A stretch of DNA of 49,234 bases, taken from assembly GCA_947388185.1 (NCBI GenBank), contig CANDQP010000008.1:1-49234 (forward strand), written 5' to 3'. This DNA is from an uncultured Dorea sp. GTDB lineage: Bacteria; Bacillota; Clostridia; Lachnospirales; Lachnospiraceae. The translations under genes were made by a program, and so were the position numbers. Position 1 is the stretch's first letter. The number at the start of each line of letters is the position of its first letter. The notes below the pieces were generated by a model, which was given only the letters and a program-made list of their open reading frames with translations, did not search any database and was not told the origin of the DNA. Positions 30,891 to 40,200 of this stretch are shown in pieces.

Positions 30891-32333
30891 ATGTTGCCAA
30901 GACCAGAAAAGATTATATTTATGGATGGATTTGCTGCGCAGGATGCCAGAGTGGAAGAACAGCTCTGTCCGGAACTTGAGAAGGAGGAATATCGGATACA
31001 GATTGCACCAGAGAGGATCATGCTTACAGGCAGCGGGAAGACAGGGCTTTTCTATGCCCGGACAACGCTTGACCAGTTGAGAATGGTATACGGAGATATG
31101 CTTCCCTGTATGAAGGTGGCAGATCGGCCGGCTTATTCCTACCGTTCGTTCCATATTGACTGTGCGAGACACTATTTTCCAACAGACGAGTTGAAGAAGA
31201 TGATTCGTATGTCGGCAGAGTTCAAATTGAATCGGTTTCACTGGCATATATCGGATGACCAGGGATGGCGTATTGAGAGCAAGTGTTACCCAAGACTTCA
31301 TGAGATCGGCGCCGTACGCGGAGGAGATTATTTTGGGAATTATCATTCTGATCAGCCGGAGGGCGGTTATTACCGCAGGGAGGAAGTCAGAGAGATCGTA
31401 GATTACTGCGGGCAGTTTGGAATAGAGGTAGTGCCCGAGATTGATATGCCGGGGCATGTAACGGCGATCCTTGCGGCATATCCAGAATTATCCTGTGCTG
31501 GTGAGCCGGTGGAGGTCGGAATGAGAGCGGGAATCTTTAAAGAACTCTTCTGTGCGGGGAAGGAAGAGACTTTTGCGTTCATTCACAATCTGTTGGATGA
31601 GCTGTTGGAGCTTTTCCCGGGCAAGTATTTCCATATCGGGGGAGACGAAGCTCCAAAGGAGCGTTGGAGAGCGTGTCCGCACTGTCAGAAGCGGATGAGA
31701 GAAGAAGGCTTTCAGAATGAGCAGGAGCTGCAGGGATATTTCTGCAATCGTATTGCATCGTACCTGCTGTCAAAAGGAAGGATTCCGATTGTCTGGAATG
31801 AAGCCGTCTATGGCGGGAACCTTGATAAAGAGGCAGTAGTCCAGCTATGGACGGAGGATAAGGACGATCAGATCAAGGCACATCTTGACAAAGGAGGGAA
31901 GGCAGTCCTCTCGGTGGTAGAGAATTGCTATTGTGACTATCCCTATGGGATGCATTCTCTGAAGGATGTGTATCAGCTTAACATGAATCCGCGGGAGCTT
32001 GGCGGGCATGGGAAGGATTCTGTTCTGGGAACGGAAGTCTTGATATGGACAGAATTCATCCGCAGTCATATAATGCTGGAGGAAATGAGCTGGCCCAGAT
32101 TCGCAGCTTCAGCGGAGGTTGGATGGTGCGGAGAGAAGAGTCCCGGATATGAGGATTTCAGCAGAAGGCTGGAGGTGTTGTTTCCGTTATTCGCAAAGTA
32201 TGGGATCCGTGCGGCCGGAATGGAAGAGTGGGTTCCTGATGAGGATAAGGCGGCAGAACAAGCGGCGGCGTTCCAGATGAATTTCTCGGAGGAAGACAGA
32301 GAAGAAGTCCGCAGGCTGCAGGAGGATATCTAA
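30891..32333 (+). CDS. GH20 beta-N-acetylhexosaminidase, cytoplasmic
   Basis: A GH20b-like N-terminal domain (~1-85) is followed by the TIM-barrel. 'SYRSFHIDCARHYFPTDELK' and 'FHWHISDDQGWRIE' mark the start, and the catalytic Asp-Glu pair is in YFHIGGDEAPKERW. The enzyme releases terminal GlcNAc or GalNAc by substrate-assisted catalysis. There is no signal peptide, so substrates must be imported, fitting the ABC operon on the other side. ATG 30891 with AAGGAGG upstream is clear. 480 aa. A strong terminator follows. Confidence 0.93.
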   Translation: MLPRPEKIIFMDGFAAQDARVEEQLCPELEKEEYRIQIAPERIMLTGSGKTGLFYARTTLDQLRMVYGDMLPCMKVADRPAYSYRSFHIDCARHYFPTDELKKMIRMSAEFKLNRFHWHISDDQGWRIESKCYPRLHEIGAVRGGDYFGNYHSDQPEGGYYRREEVREIVDYCGQFGIEVVPEIDMPGHVTAILAAYPELSCAGEPVEVGMRAGIFKELFCAGKEETFAFIHNLLDELLELFPGKYFHIGGDEAPKERWRACPHCQKRMREEGFQNEQELQGYFCNRIASYLLSKGRIPIVWNEAVYGGNLDKEAVVQLWTEDKDDQIKAHLDKGGKAVLSVVENCYCDYPYGMHSLKDVYQLNMNPRELGGHGKDSVLGTEVLIWTEFIRSHIMLEEMSWPRFAASAEVGWCGEKSPGYEDFSRRLEVLFPLFAKYGIRAAGMEEWVPDEDKAAEQAAAFQMNFSEEDREEVRRLQEDI

Positions 32334-32360
32334 ATATAAGGGTATAGTGAAATTAATAAG

Positions 32361-32400
32361 AAGTCCGGCATGTACCTCTGTATGGAAACATGCCGGACTT
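32361..32400. terminator. Bidirectional terminator between convergent GH20 and ABC genes
   Basis: AAGTCCGGCATGT (32361-32373) and ACATGCCGGACTT (32388-32400) form a perfect 13-bp stem between the two convergent operons. Confidence 0.88.
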
Positions 32401-32412
32401 TGTAACAGGGTT

Positions 32413-33243
32413 TTATTTGACAGCGCCGGTAATACCTTCTGCAAATTGTTTTTGTAATACAAAGAATACGATCATAGTAGGAATAGAACAGAACAGTACG
32501 CCCATCATGATCATACCGTAATCAATCTTGTATCCGCCGATGGTGTTGGCGATCAACATAACCATGTTCAGGGACTTTCCGTCTGTCATGATTACCTTCG
32601 GCCACAGATATGCATTCCATGCATTCATGAATGTGATAACAGCCGCCGCCGCATAGGTCGATCTCATAGTCGGGAAGAACATGCGGAAGAAGATCTGTAT
32701 CTCATTCAGACCGTCGATACGCGCAGCCTCGATGATGTCGATCGGGAATGCCCTCGCGTTCTGACGAAACATCATGATCATGAACGGCGTCGATATCATC
32801 GGAAGGAAGAAACCGATCGTTGTGTTCAGAAGCTTTGCCTTCGAAAACATCTGGAACAGAGGGATCATAGTCGCAACCTGAGGAACCATCATTGCAAGCA
32901 GAAGGATAGAGAACAGCTTATCTTTCCATTTGTCATGGTAAACCTCGAATCCGTAACCTGCCAGTGAGCAGATGAACAGACATATGATCGTCACGGAGAT
33001 GGCATATACGAAAGAATTGGTCATCGCACGTGCCAACGGCTGCTGGGCAACCAGATTCCGAAAGTTCTCTGCTGCGAACGCACCCGGCATCAGGCGTCCT
33101 TTGGAGATGTCGATATAGTTATTCGTAGCAGCGGATATCATCCACAGGAACGGAAACACTGAGATGATGGAGAAAATCGTCAAAAATATGTAGGTAGGAA
33201 TCAGTCTGCGCTGAATCATGGATTTGTTCTTCTTCTCAGTCAC
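32413..33243 (-). CDS. Carbohydrate ABC transporter permease, MalG type
   Basis: Six membrane segments and the EAA loop 'EAARIDGLNEIQIFFRMFFP'. It is the second permease of a CUT1 sugar importer. GTG 33243 is preferred: AGGTGAT lies just upstream and the codon overlaps the previous stop by 8 nt. A GTG at 33252 lies inside the ribosome site. About 276 aa. No ATPase gene is linked, so a shared MsmX/MsmK-type ATPase encoded elsewhere is expected. Confidence 0.94.
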   Translation of the reverse strand: MTEKKNKSMIQRRLIPTYIFLTIFSIISVFPFLWMISAATNNYIDISKGRLMPGAFAAENFRNLVAQQPLARAMTNSFVYAISVTIICLFICSLAGYGFEVYHDKWKDKLFSILLLAMMVPQVATMIPLFQMFSKAKLLNTTIGFFLPMISTPFMIMMFRQNARAFPIDIIEAARIDGLNEIQIFFRMFFPTMRSTYAAAAVITFMNAWNAYLWPKVIMTDGKSLNMVMLIANTIGGYKIDYGMIMMGVLFCSIPTMIVFFVLQKQFAEGITGAVK

Positions 33244-34129
33244 GTGTATCACCTACTTTCAGATTAATAAATGCCAAGATTGCTACAATGATAAATACAA
33301 AGAATGCCATAGCGCTTCCATAACCAAAGTTCGGGGCACGCAGGAAACATGTATTGTAAATATAATGGGACATTGTGATCGTCGCGTTGGCAGGTCCGCC
33401 GTTTGTCAGGTTGACAGACTCGTCGAACAGCTGCAATGTACCGTTGATCGACATAATGAACGTCATAATAATAGTCGGTTTCAGGAGCGGTACGGTAATC
33501 CCCCAGAAAGTCTTCCAGCCGTTGGCGCCGTCGATCTTCGCGGCTTCATATACGGAATATTCAATATTCTGAAGACCGGCCAGATAGAATACCATGTTAT
33601 AACCTGTCCATCTCCAGACCAGCGCAATAATGATCACCATCTTTGCCGACCAGGCGGTACCCAGGAAATTAAATCCCTGATCCAGAAGTCCTAATTTAAC
33701 CAACGCATTGTTCACAAGACCGTCCTGCGCGAACAGGAAGCGGAAAATGATCGCATAGGAAACCAGAGACGTTGCGCAAGGCAGGAATACACAGGTACGG
33801 AACAGACCTTTAAAACGAAGATCCCTGTTGTTCAGAAGCTGTGCAAGCAGGATGGCGAGCACCAGCATGATCGGTACCTGGATTGCCAGATAGAAAAACG
33901 TGTTGCCGACAGAGCGAAGGAACACCCTGTCCTGAAACATACGTGCATAGTTGGAAAAACCGGTAAATCTGTAGTTGGCTCCTTTACCTGTCTGTAACGA
34001 GAGGATAAAGGCTCTTATCATGGGATAAAAACTCATGACTGCAATCATCAGGGTTGCCGGAGTGAGGAAAGCCCAGCCGGCGGCTTTCTGCTTTGCAATC
34101 AGGGTCATACCTTTCTTTTTCTGTTCCAT
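33236..34129 (-). CDS. Carbohydrate ABC transporter permease, MalF type
   Basis: Six hydrophobic helices and the EAA loop 'EAAKIDGANGWKTFWGITVP'. First permease of the CUT1 importer. ATG 34129 (MEQKKKGMTLIAKQ), with AGGGGG upstream, is preferred to the longer frame from 34219, which runs through the intergenic hairpin. About 297 aa. It overlaps the MalG-type gene by 8 nt and follows the binding-protein gene. Confidence 0.94.
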   Translation of the reverse strand: MEQKKKGMTLIAKQKAAGWAFLTPATLMIAVMSFYPMIRAFILSLQTGKGANYRFTGFSNYARMFQDRVFLRSVGNTFFYLAIQVPIMLVLAILLAQLLNNRDLRFKGLFRTCVFLPCATSLVSYAIIFRFLFAQDGLVNNALVKLGLLDQGFNFLGTAWSAKMVIIIALVWRWTGYNMVFYLAGLQNIEYSVYEAAKIDGANGWKTFWGITVPLLKPTIIMTFIMSINGTLQLFDESVNLTNGGPANATITMSHYIYNTCFLRAPNFGYGSAMAFFVFIIVAILAFINLKVGDTRD

Positions 34130-34202
34130 TTTCAAACCCCCTTGGTTCTCAAAGCTTGTTACTTTTGCGGTCAAAGACCGCAATATGGTAAATTTTGTGT
34201 AC

Positions 34203-34230
34203 AAAAAGGGAAACCGCATGGCGGTTCCCC
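34203..34230 (-). terminator. Intercistronic attenuator hairpin between binding protein and permeases
   Basis: Minus strand: GGGGAACCGC (34230-34221) pairs with GCGGTTTCCC (34217-34208) with one G-U pair, then TTTTT. It lies right after the binding-protein gene, where partial termination would make more receptor than permease. Confidence 0.8.
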
Positions 34231-34251
34231 TGCGTGTTTTATAACAACATC

Positions 34252-35580
34252 TTATTGATAGTAGAATTCAGCATCTGCCTGAGCCTGCTCTAAGGTTGAT
34301 TCGGCATCTGCACCTGTCATGATATCCTGAATTGCTGTAGAGATAACTTCACGAACGTCATAGTAGTAAGCGCTTGTGTTGTTAGTAGGCGTCAGTTCAG
34401 CATATTCTACGATCGTAGAGTAGATCGGCTTGTCATTCCAGAATTCCTGCGGCGCCTGATAAGCTTCTGATTCGCCGGCAGGTCCCCATGTACCGATCGC
34501 ACCTGTTGTAGGAAGGATGTTTGAATACAGGTCTTCGCTTCCTGCGAATGTCTTGGCAAGGAAATCGAATGCAAGGTCTGTATTCTTGCAGTTAGAGGTT
34601 ACATACCAGGAAGAACCGCCGTTGTTGGAGTAGTTTGTTGCATCGGCAGTCTTAACCAGCTTAGGCATATTGGTGATCTCCCACAGACCTGATGTGTCTT
34701 CCATACCCATGATCGTAGCCATGATCCAGTTACCGTTGATAGTTCCTGCACACTGCTCATTAGTGATAGAAGATACATACTCATCCCACTCATTAACCTC
34801 ATAGAAGATACCTTCTTTTACCATCTTCTGATAGATATCGATACACTCGTTCAGAGGATCGTTGCCAACCAGGTTCGGTGTGCCGTCTTCGTTGAACAGG
34901 GAAGCGCCTGCAGACTGAAGCATCATCATGATAATATCCTGGCTGTTAGCCTGTCCTGATAACATGTATTTTCCGGTCTTCTCCTTTACTACTTTACCGA
35001 TCTCAATGAACTTATCCCAGTCGATATCGGTGATGTCAGCGATAGAATATCCGGCCTGGTCAAGGATGTCTGTACGATAACAGGAAACAACCGCGCCGTT
35101 ATCGAATGGAACACCATAGTTCTTACCGTCGACTGTGGAGTAACTCAGCTTACCTTCTGCAAACTGTGAAAAATCGATTCCGCTGTCAGACAGGTCTGTA
35201 AATGCTTCTGGATAGAATGAAACGAACTTCTGATAGGAGTTATCCTGCATCAGAACGATGTCCGGCATAGTACCGAAATCCCCGGACTCTGCACAGGTCT
35301 GAAGCTTAGTCTCGCAGTCGTCAGACAGAGTCTCAACGACTTCCAGTTCAAACTTGTCATTCACGGTCTCCTTGTAGATCTTGCCGGCTTCTTCGATTGC
35401 CGGGATGTTGAATGCCGGATCCCAAGTCCATACAACCAACTTATCCCCGCCTGAGGAGCCGCCTTCATCAGAACCGGAATCCCCGCCGCCGGAACTGCTG
35501 TCGTCTGAACCGCCGCCGCAGGCAGTAAGTGAAAATGCCATGGCTCCTACGAGTAGTACTGAAAGTAACTTTTTCTTCAT
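34252..35580 (-). CDS. Sugar ABC transporter substrate-binding lipoprotein
   Basis: Signal peptide with lipobox LTAC (Cys21), then a low-complexity Gly/Ser/Asp linker (~22-46), then a type 1 solute-binding fold ('KLVVWTWDPAFNIPAIEEAG', 'MPDIVLMQDNSYQKF', 'YGVPFDNGAVVSCYRTDIL'). It captures an oligosaccharide for the two permeases downstream. The family is COG1653; the exact sugar is unknown, but a GlcNAc/Gal-containing oligosaccharide fits the GH20 and LacZ neighbours. AAAAGGAGG lies before ATG 35580. 442 aa. Confidence 0.93.
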   Translation of the reverse strand: MKKKLLSVLLVGAMAFSLTACGGGSDDSSSGGGDSGSDEGGSSGGDKLVVWTWDPAFNIPAIEEAGKIYKETVNDKFELEVVETLSDDCETKLQTCAESGDFGTMPDIVLMQDNSYQKFVSFYPEAFTDLSDSGIDFSQFAEGKLSYSTVDGKNYGVPFDNGAVVSCYRTDILDQAGYSIADITDIDWDKFIEIGKVVKEKTGKYMLSGQANSQDIIMMMLQSAGASLFNEDGTPNLVGNDPLNECIDIYQKMVKEGIFYEVNEWDEYVSSITNEQCAGTINGNWIMATIMGMEDTSGLWEITNMPKLVKTADATNYSNNGGSSWYVTSNCKNTDLAFDFLAKTFAGSEDLYSNILPTTGAIGTWGPAGESEAYQAPQEFWNDKPIYSTIVEYAELTPTNNTSAYYYDVREVISTAIQDIMTGADAESTLEQAQADAEFYYQ

Positions 35581-35619
35581 AATCTTTGTCCTCCTTTTAA
35601 AAGCACTTTTTATGAGGAT

Positions 35620-35628
35620 ATTATATCA
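35620..35628 (-). promoter_or_regulatory. Extended -10 promoter of the sugar ABC operon
   Basis: Minus strand TGATATAAT (TATAAT at 35625-35620). No -35 match, as expected for an activator-dependent promoter. The direct repeats at 35659-35694 lie about 45-80 bp upstream of the likely start point. Confidence 0.6.
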
Positions 35629-35658
35629 GTATAGAGGGACAGATTGTTTGCATTATCA

Positions 35659-35694
35659 ACTGTATAGTGTGCAAATTCGACTATAAATAGTGCT
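35659..35694. promoter_or_regulatory. Direct repeats with 21-bp period, candidate AraC activator sites
   Basis: ACTGTATAGTGTGC begins at 35659 and ACTATAAATAGTGC at 35680. They share ACT-TA-A-AGTGC with a one-base shift. Two helical turns separate them, as in AraC half-sites. A related TAGTGT sequence lies in the lacZ promoter. Confidence 0.4.
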
Positions 35695-35750
35695 TTTGTA
35701 TGAGATTTGACAAGAAGTGACATTTTTTTTGTGTTATAAGTATAAGAGGA

Positions 35751-36263
35751 TTATGACAGAAAGACTCTGTCAGGATATCTACGTTTGATCATCTGCAGCA
35801 TAGAGTCACTAAGATCCAGCAGAATCTTGATTTTTTCACGGTTTTCCGTAATGATCATGGTGTAGAAGGGAGTATCCTCCTCATAGGAGGTATAGTCATA
35901 TTTGACAAGACGGATGCTTCCGCCGTTTTTCCGGTATTTTGCTACGGCGTTATGCCAGTTGGGAGCGAGGACCTCCAGGGAGTCCATATCAAGGTAATGT
36001 GCGGATCTGCGGTGCTTTTTGCCGAAGATGACGTCGATAGTCAGGTGGTTGTCTTCCAGGATGTATTCATATTCCTTCTGGCTGTAAGTGTTGTAGAAGT
36101 AATAGAGAACCACGAGAAGAAAACCCGGAAGCATGAAGCCCTGAGAGATTGTGACGCCAAGTAACAGAAGAATTGCTGCAAAAATGATCATGATTACGCG
36201 AAGGATGCCTGTCAGAGGCTTTGGTCTGCGGATTACCTGTTCTACGATCTTATAGTTGTACAT
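35751..36263 (-). CDS. Small membrane protein of unknown function, possibly DUF6106-like
   Basis: 170 aa with two adjoining hydrophobic helices (~18-60, 'ILRVIMIIFAAILLLLGVTI' then 'GFLLVVLYYFYNTY'). A soluble C-terminal ~110 residues rich in beta-type sequence ('YEYILEDNHLTIDVIFGKKH', later 'TPFYTMIITENREKIKILLD') looks like a PH-like or regulatory domain. I recall DUF6106 as a label for similar Lachnospiraceae proteins but cannot confirm it. It lies between the binding protein and the second AraC gene. Confidence 0.65.
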   Translation of the reverse strand: MYNYKIVEQVIRRPKPLTGILRVIMIIFAAILLLLGVTISQGFMLPGFLLVVLYYFYNTYSQKEYEYILEDNHLTIDVIFGKKHRRSAHYLDMDSLEVLAPNWHNAVAKYRKNGGSIRLVKYDYTSYEEDTPFYTMIITENREKIKILLDLSDSMLQMIKRRYPDRVFLS

Positions 36264-36298
36264 GTGAAATTATCTCCTTTGCTTTTCCTGTTATCATA

Positions 36299-37105
36299 TC
36301 AGTTAAGCTTCCGGAATTCAAGCGGTGTGATTCCGGCAGCCTTCTTAAACATTGCGATGAAATGACTGGTATCGGTAAATCCGGTTCTGCGGGCGATCTG
36401 CTGGACTTCCATATGTTGGTATGAAACCAGAAATTCCCTGGCCCGGTTGATCCGGTAGACGGTTAAGTATTCATAGACCGAGCAGCCAAGGAAGCGCCGG
36501 AACAGCCGGGAAAGATATTGCGGCGTGACATACACCTTCCGGCTTAAATCCTGTACTGTGAGTTCTGACGCGTAATTTGTTTCGATCTCCTTTAATACCG
36601 GTTCTACATATCGCTGATACAGCGGTTCTTCTGCAAGGGCGCGGGCGCGTGTGCTGTCTGTAAAATGCATCAGCAGGCGGTAGCATCTGATAGAGAGGGT
36701 CTGTGAGTCGGAGGACAGGGAATCCCAATCATCCATAATACTGTCGATCAGCGTACGGATGCGGGCGCCCTGCTCCTTTTCTATCAGCATGAAGGGTCTG
36801 TTTCCGATCATCTTGTCAATGCTTCCGCTGATGGTTCCGGCAAATGTTGCAAAAGAGGTGACCCATTCTTCTGAGACCTTCTCGTAGGAATGCTTAAGGA
36901 AGGGAGAGATCAGGATCCCTTCCCCCTGATGCAGCGTGTAGCTGCAGTCCTGGATCTCAATGATACCGTGCCCGTCTTCTGTCTGCAGATAATGATAGAG
37001 AGGATAGCCTTTGGGGCGGAACACGCGGTCCTGGATCCAGCGGTTCCCTATGGAATCGAAGATGAAAGGTTCGTTGATATGAGAATTTCTAAAATGTATC
37101 GGCAT
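36299..37105 (-). CDS. AraC-family transcriptional regulator
   Basis: Cupin-type N-terminus ('YPLYHYLQTEDGHGIIEIQD', 'EGILISPFLKHSYEKV'). C-terminal double HTH at ~165-265 ('VQDLSRKVYVTPQYLSRLFR', 'VQQIARRTGFTDTSHFIAMF', 'KKAAGITPLEFRKL'). ATG 37105 with CAGGTGAC is preferred to TTG 37123. About 268 aa. It is divergent from lacZ and the likely regulator of lacZ and the sugar ABC operon; it may respond to galactosides or GlcNAc-containing sugars. Confidence 0.92.
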   Translation of the reverse strand: MPIHFRNSHINEPFIFDSIGNRWIQDRVFRPKGYPLYHYLQTEDGHGIIEIQDCSYTLHQGEGILISPFLKHSYEKVSEEWVTSFATFAGTISGSIDKMIGNRPFMLIEKEQGARIRTLIDSIMDDWDSLSSDSQTLSIRCYRLLMHFTDSTRARALAEEPLYQRYVEPVLKEIETNYASELTVQDLSRKVYVTPQYLSRLFRRFLGCSVYEYLTVYRINRAREFLVSYQHMEVQQIARRTGFTDTSHFIAMFKKAAGITPLEFRKLN

Positions 37106-37150
37106 ACTTGTCACCTGTTTCAAAATGTTATATTATTTAGTTTAACATAC

Positions 37151-37176
37151 TACACTTTTTTAGGCTAGTGTATAAT
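37151..37176 (+). promoter_or_regulatory. lacZ promoter with overlapping inverted repeat
   Basis: -10 TATAAT at 37171-37176, with no good -35. The inverted repeat TACACT (37151-37156) / AGTGTA (37167-37172) overlaps the -10 and spans the -35 area, so a regulator bound here could control lacZ and the divergent AraC gene. Confidence 0.5.
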
Positions 37177-37213
37177 ATAATGATGGCAGAAGGCTATTAT
37201 GAAGGAGGTTATT

Positions 37214-40200
37214 ATGAGCCATATATTTGATTATGACAAATTAAAGGATCCGCAGTATTTTCGCGACGGAAGGCTGGATGCACATTCTGATCACAGCTAT
37301 TATGCGTCCGGAACAGATATGGAGGCAGGGCGTGAGACGTTCAAGGAGAGCCTTAACGGGCTATGGAAATTCCACTATGCCAGGAATTACGGATCGGCAG
37401 TTGCTGGCTTCGAGAAGATGGATTATTGCTGCAGGACATGGGATGATATTCATGTTCCGGCACATATCCAGATGGAGGGATATGATGTGCCTCAGTATGC
37501 GAACGTGCAGTACCCATGGGAAGGGCATGACGAGATCAGGCCGGGTGAGATCCCGGAGTATTTCAATCCGGTAGCAAGCTATGTAAAATATTTCACCGTA
37601 CCGGAGAAGATGAAAGGCAGAAGATTATTTATCTCCTTTCAGGGAGCTGAGAGCGGGCTTGCGTTGTGGCTGAACGGTGAATTCGTAGGATACAGCGAGG
37701 ATTCATTCACGCCGTCCGAATTCGAGCTGACTGATTATGTGAAAGAAGGTGAGAATAAGCTGGCGGCGCAGGTATTCAAGTGGACCGCGTCAAGCTGGTG
37801 TGAGGACCAGGATTTCTACCGGTTCTCCGGCATCTACAGGGATGTGTATCTCTATACGGTGCCGGATGTGCATGTAAGGGATCTTGAGATCCGCGCAGTG
37901 CCGGATGAGACCTTGAAGAGAGCGGCGCTTACTGTCCGTTTGGAGACGATGGTATCTGGCAGCGCCGAAGCCGGGAAGGCGGTATTTGTCCTTGAGAGAG
38001 CCGGACAGGCAGTGTTCCGGGAGGAGAAGCAGCTTGGGGAAGAGAATGCTTATTCCTTCACAGTGGAGGAACCAAAGCTTTGGAGTGCGGAAGAGCCGAA
38101 TCTCTATGATCTGAGGATTGAGATCTATGATGCGGAGAGTGTACTGCAGGAGATCATCCCGGAGAAGGTTGGGTTCAGGCGTTTTGAGATGAAGGATCAC
38201 ATTATGACTCTGAACGGGAAGAGGATCGTATTCAAGGGCGTGAACCGCCATGAGTTCAGCGCCGTGAGCGGACGTCATGTGAGTGAAGCGGAGCTTCGCA
38301 AGGATCTGGAGACTATGAAGCGCAATAATATCAATGCGATCCGTACCTGTCACTATCCAGATGCGTCCCTGATCTACAGGCTCTGCGACGAGTACGGTAT
38401 CTATATGATGGATGAGAATAACCTGGAATCCCACGGAACCTGGGATACGGGGATGATGACCGGCGATTTCAGCGAGGTGGTTCCAAATGACAGGCCGGAG
38501 TGGCTTGAGATGATGTTGGACCGTGTGAACTCTACGTATCAGCGGGATAAGAATCATCCGGCGATCCTGATATGGTCCTGCGGGAATGAATCTTACGGCG
38601 GCAGGGACATCTATGAGATGTCGCAGCTCTTCCGGAAGCTTGACCCGACCCGTCTGGTTCATTATGAAGGAGTGCATCATGACCGCCGGTACAATGACAC
38701 CAGTGATATGGAGAGTCAGATGTATACGCCAGTGGAAGGGATCAAGGAATTCCTTGCCAAGGACAGAAGCAAGCCGTTTATCTGCTGTGAATACACGCAT
38801 GCCATGGGGAATTCCTGCGGCGCCATGCATAAATACACCGATCTGACGGATACGGAGCCTCTGTATCAGGGCGGATTTATCTGGGATTATATCGATCAGT
38901 CCATCTATAAGAAGGACCGTTACGGAAGGGACTTCCAGGCTTACGGCGGCGACTTCGGCGAGCGTCCGACGGATTATAATTTCAGCGGCAACGGAATCGT
39001 ATATGGAGATCGTGAAGCATCCCCTAAGATGCAGGAAGTGAAGTTTAATTATCAGAATATTACGGCAGAGGTCGGCCGGTCAGAGGTCAAAGTTATCAAC
39101 AAGAATCTGTTCGTGAGTACAGATACCTTCGAGTGCCGGGTCACTGTGGCGAGGGACGGCAAGGTTATAAGGCGGGCTGCTCTTGAAACCTGTGTAGAGC
39201 CTCTTGCATCAGAAGTTTATGCGCTTCCGGTTCCTGAGGAGGTTGTTGCCGGAGAGTATACGGTTACGGTTTCCTTCCATACGAAGGAAGACCAGATCTG
39301 GGCGCAGAGAGGACACGAGGTTGCATTCGGACAGTATGTGTACTCGGTCGAGGATGCGTCATGTGTCTGTGAGGGCGCTTGCTGCAAGGGTTTGGCGAAG
39401 GCCTGCAGGAAGGGCGTGACAGTGATACAGAGCACGCATAATATCGGTGTGAGAGGGGAACATTTTGAAGTGATGTTTTCCATCCTGTCAGGAGGTCTGG
39501 TATCTTACCGGTACGCCGGAAGAGAGATGCTGGAGGCAGTACCGAAGCCGAATTTCTGGAGGGCGCCGGTCGATAATGACTGCGGGAATCAGATGCAGGG
39601 CCGTTATGCACAGTGGAAGATCGCAAGTATGTATATATCCCATAAAGCGCCGGGAGAGGAACTGTTTGCTCCATGCAGGCCGGAAGTCAAGGTGAATTCA
39701 GACAGCGCCGAAGTTGCGTTCACATATAATCTCTGTACGATACCGGCGGCGCAGTGCCGGGTTGCCTACGAGGTATTCGGGGACGGCTGCGTGAAGACGA
39801 CTCTCACCTATGATCCGGTGAAAGAGTTGGGAGATATGCCGGAGTTCGGTATGATGTTCAAGCTGAGCGCCGATTATGATCATGTGAAATGGTATGGGCT
39901 CGGACCTGCCGAGACCTATGCGGACCGTAAGAAGGGGGCTAAGCTCGGCATCTATGAGAATCTTGTGAAGGATAATATGGCGGCATATCTTGTCCCGCAG
40001 GAATGCGGCAGCAAGGAAGAGGTAAGGTATGCGGAAGTTTGCGACCGCAAAGGCCGGGGAATGCGTTTTGCCATGACCAGTGAGAACGGACCGATGACCT
40101 TCTCGGCTCTGCCGTATACGCCTCATGAGCTGGAGAATGCAATGCATCCGTATGAGCTTCCGGAGGTGCACTATACGGTCGTGCGCGCAGCGAAAGGCCA

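Noticed and set aside
37790..38830. Minus-strand frame of 346 codons inside lacZ
   Set aside because: Entirely within the conserved GH2 barrel region of lacZ; no start signal.
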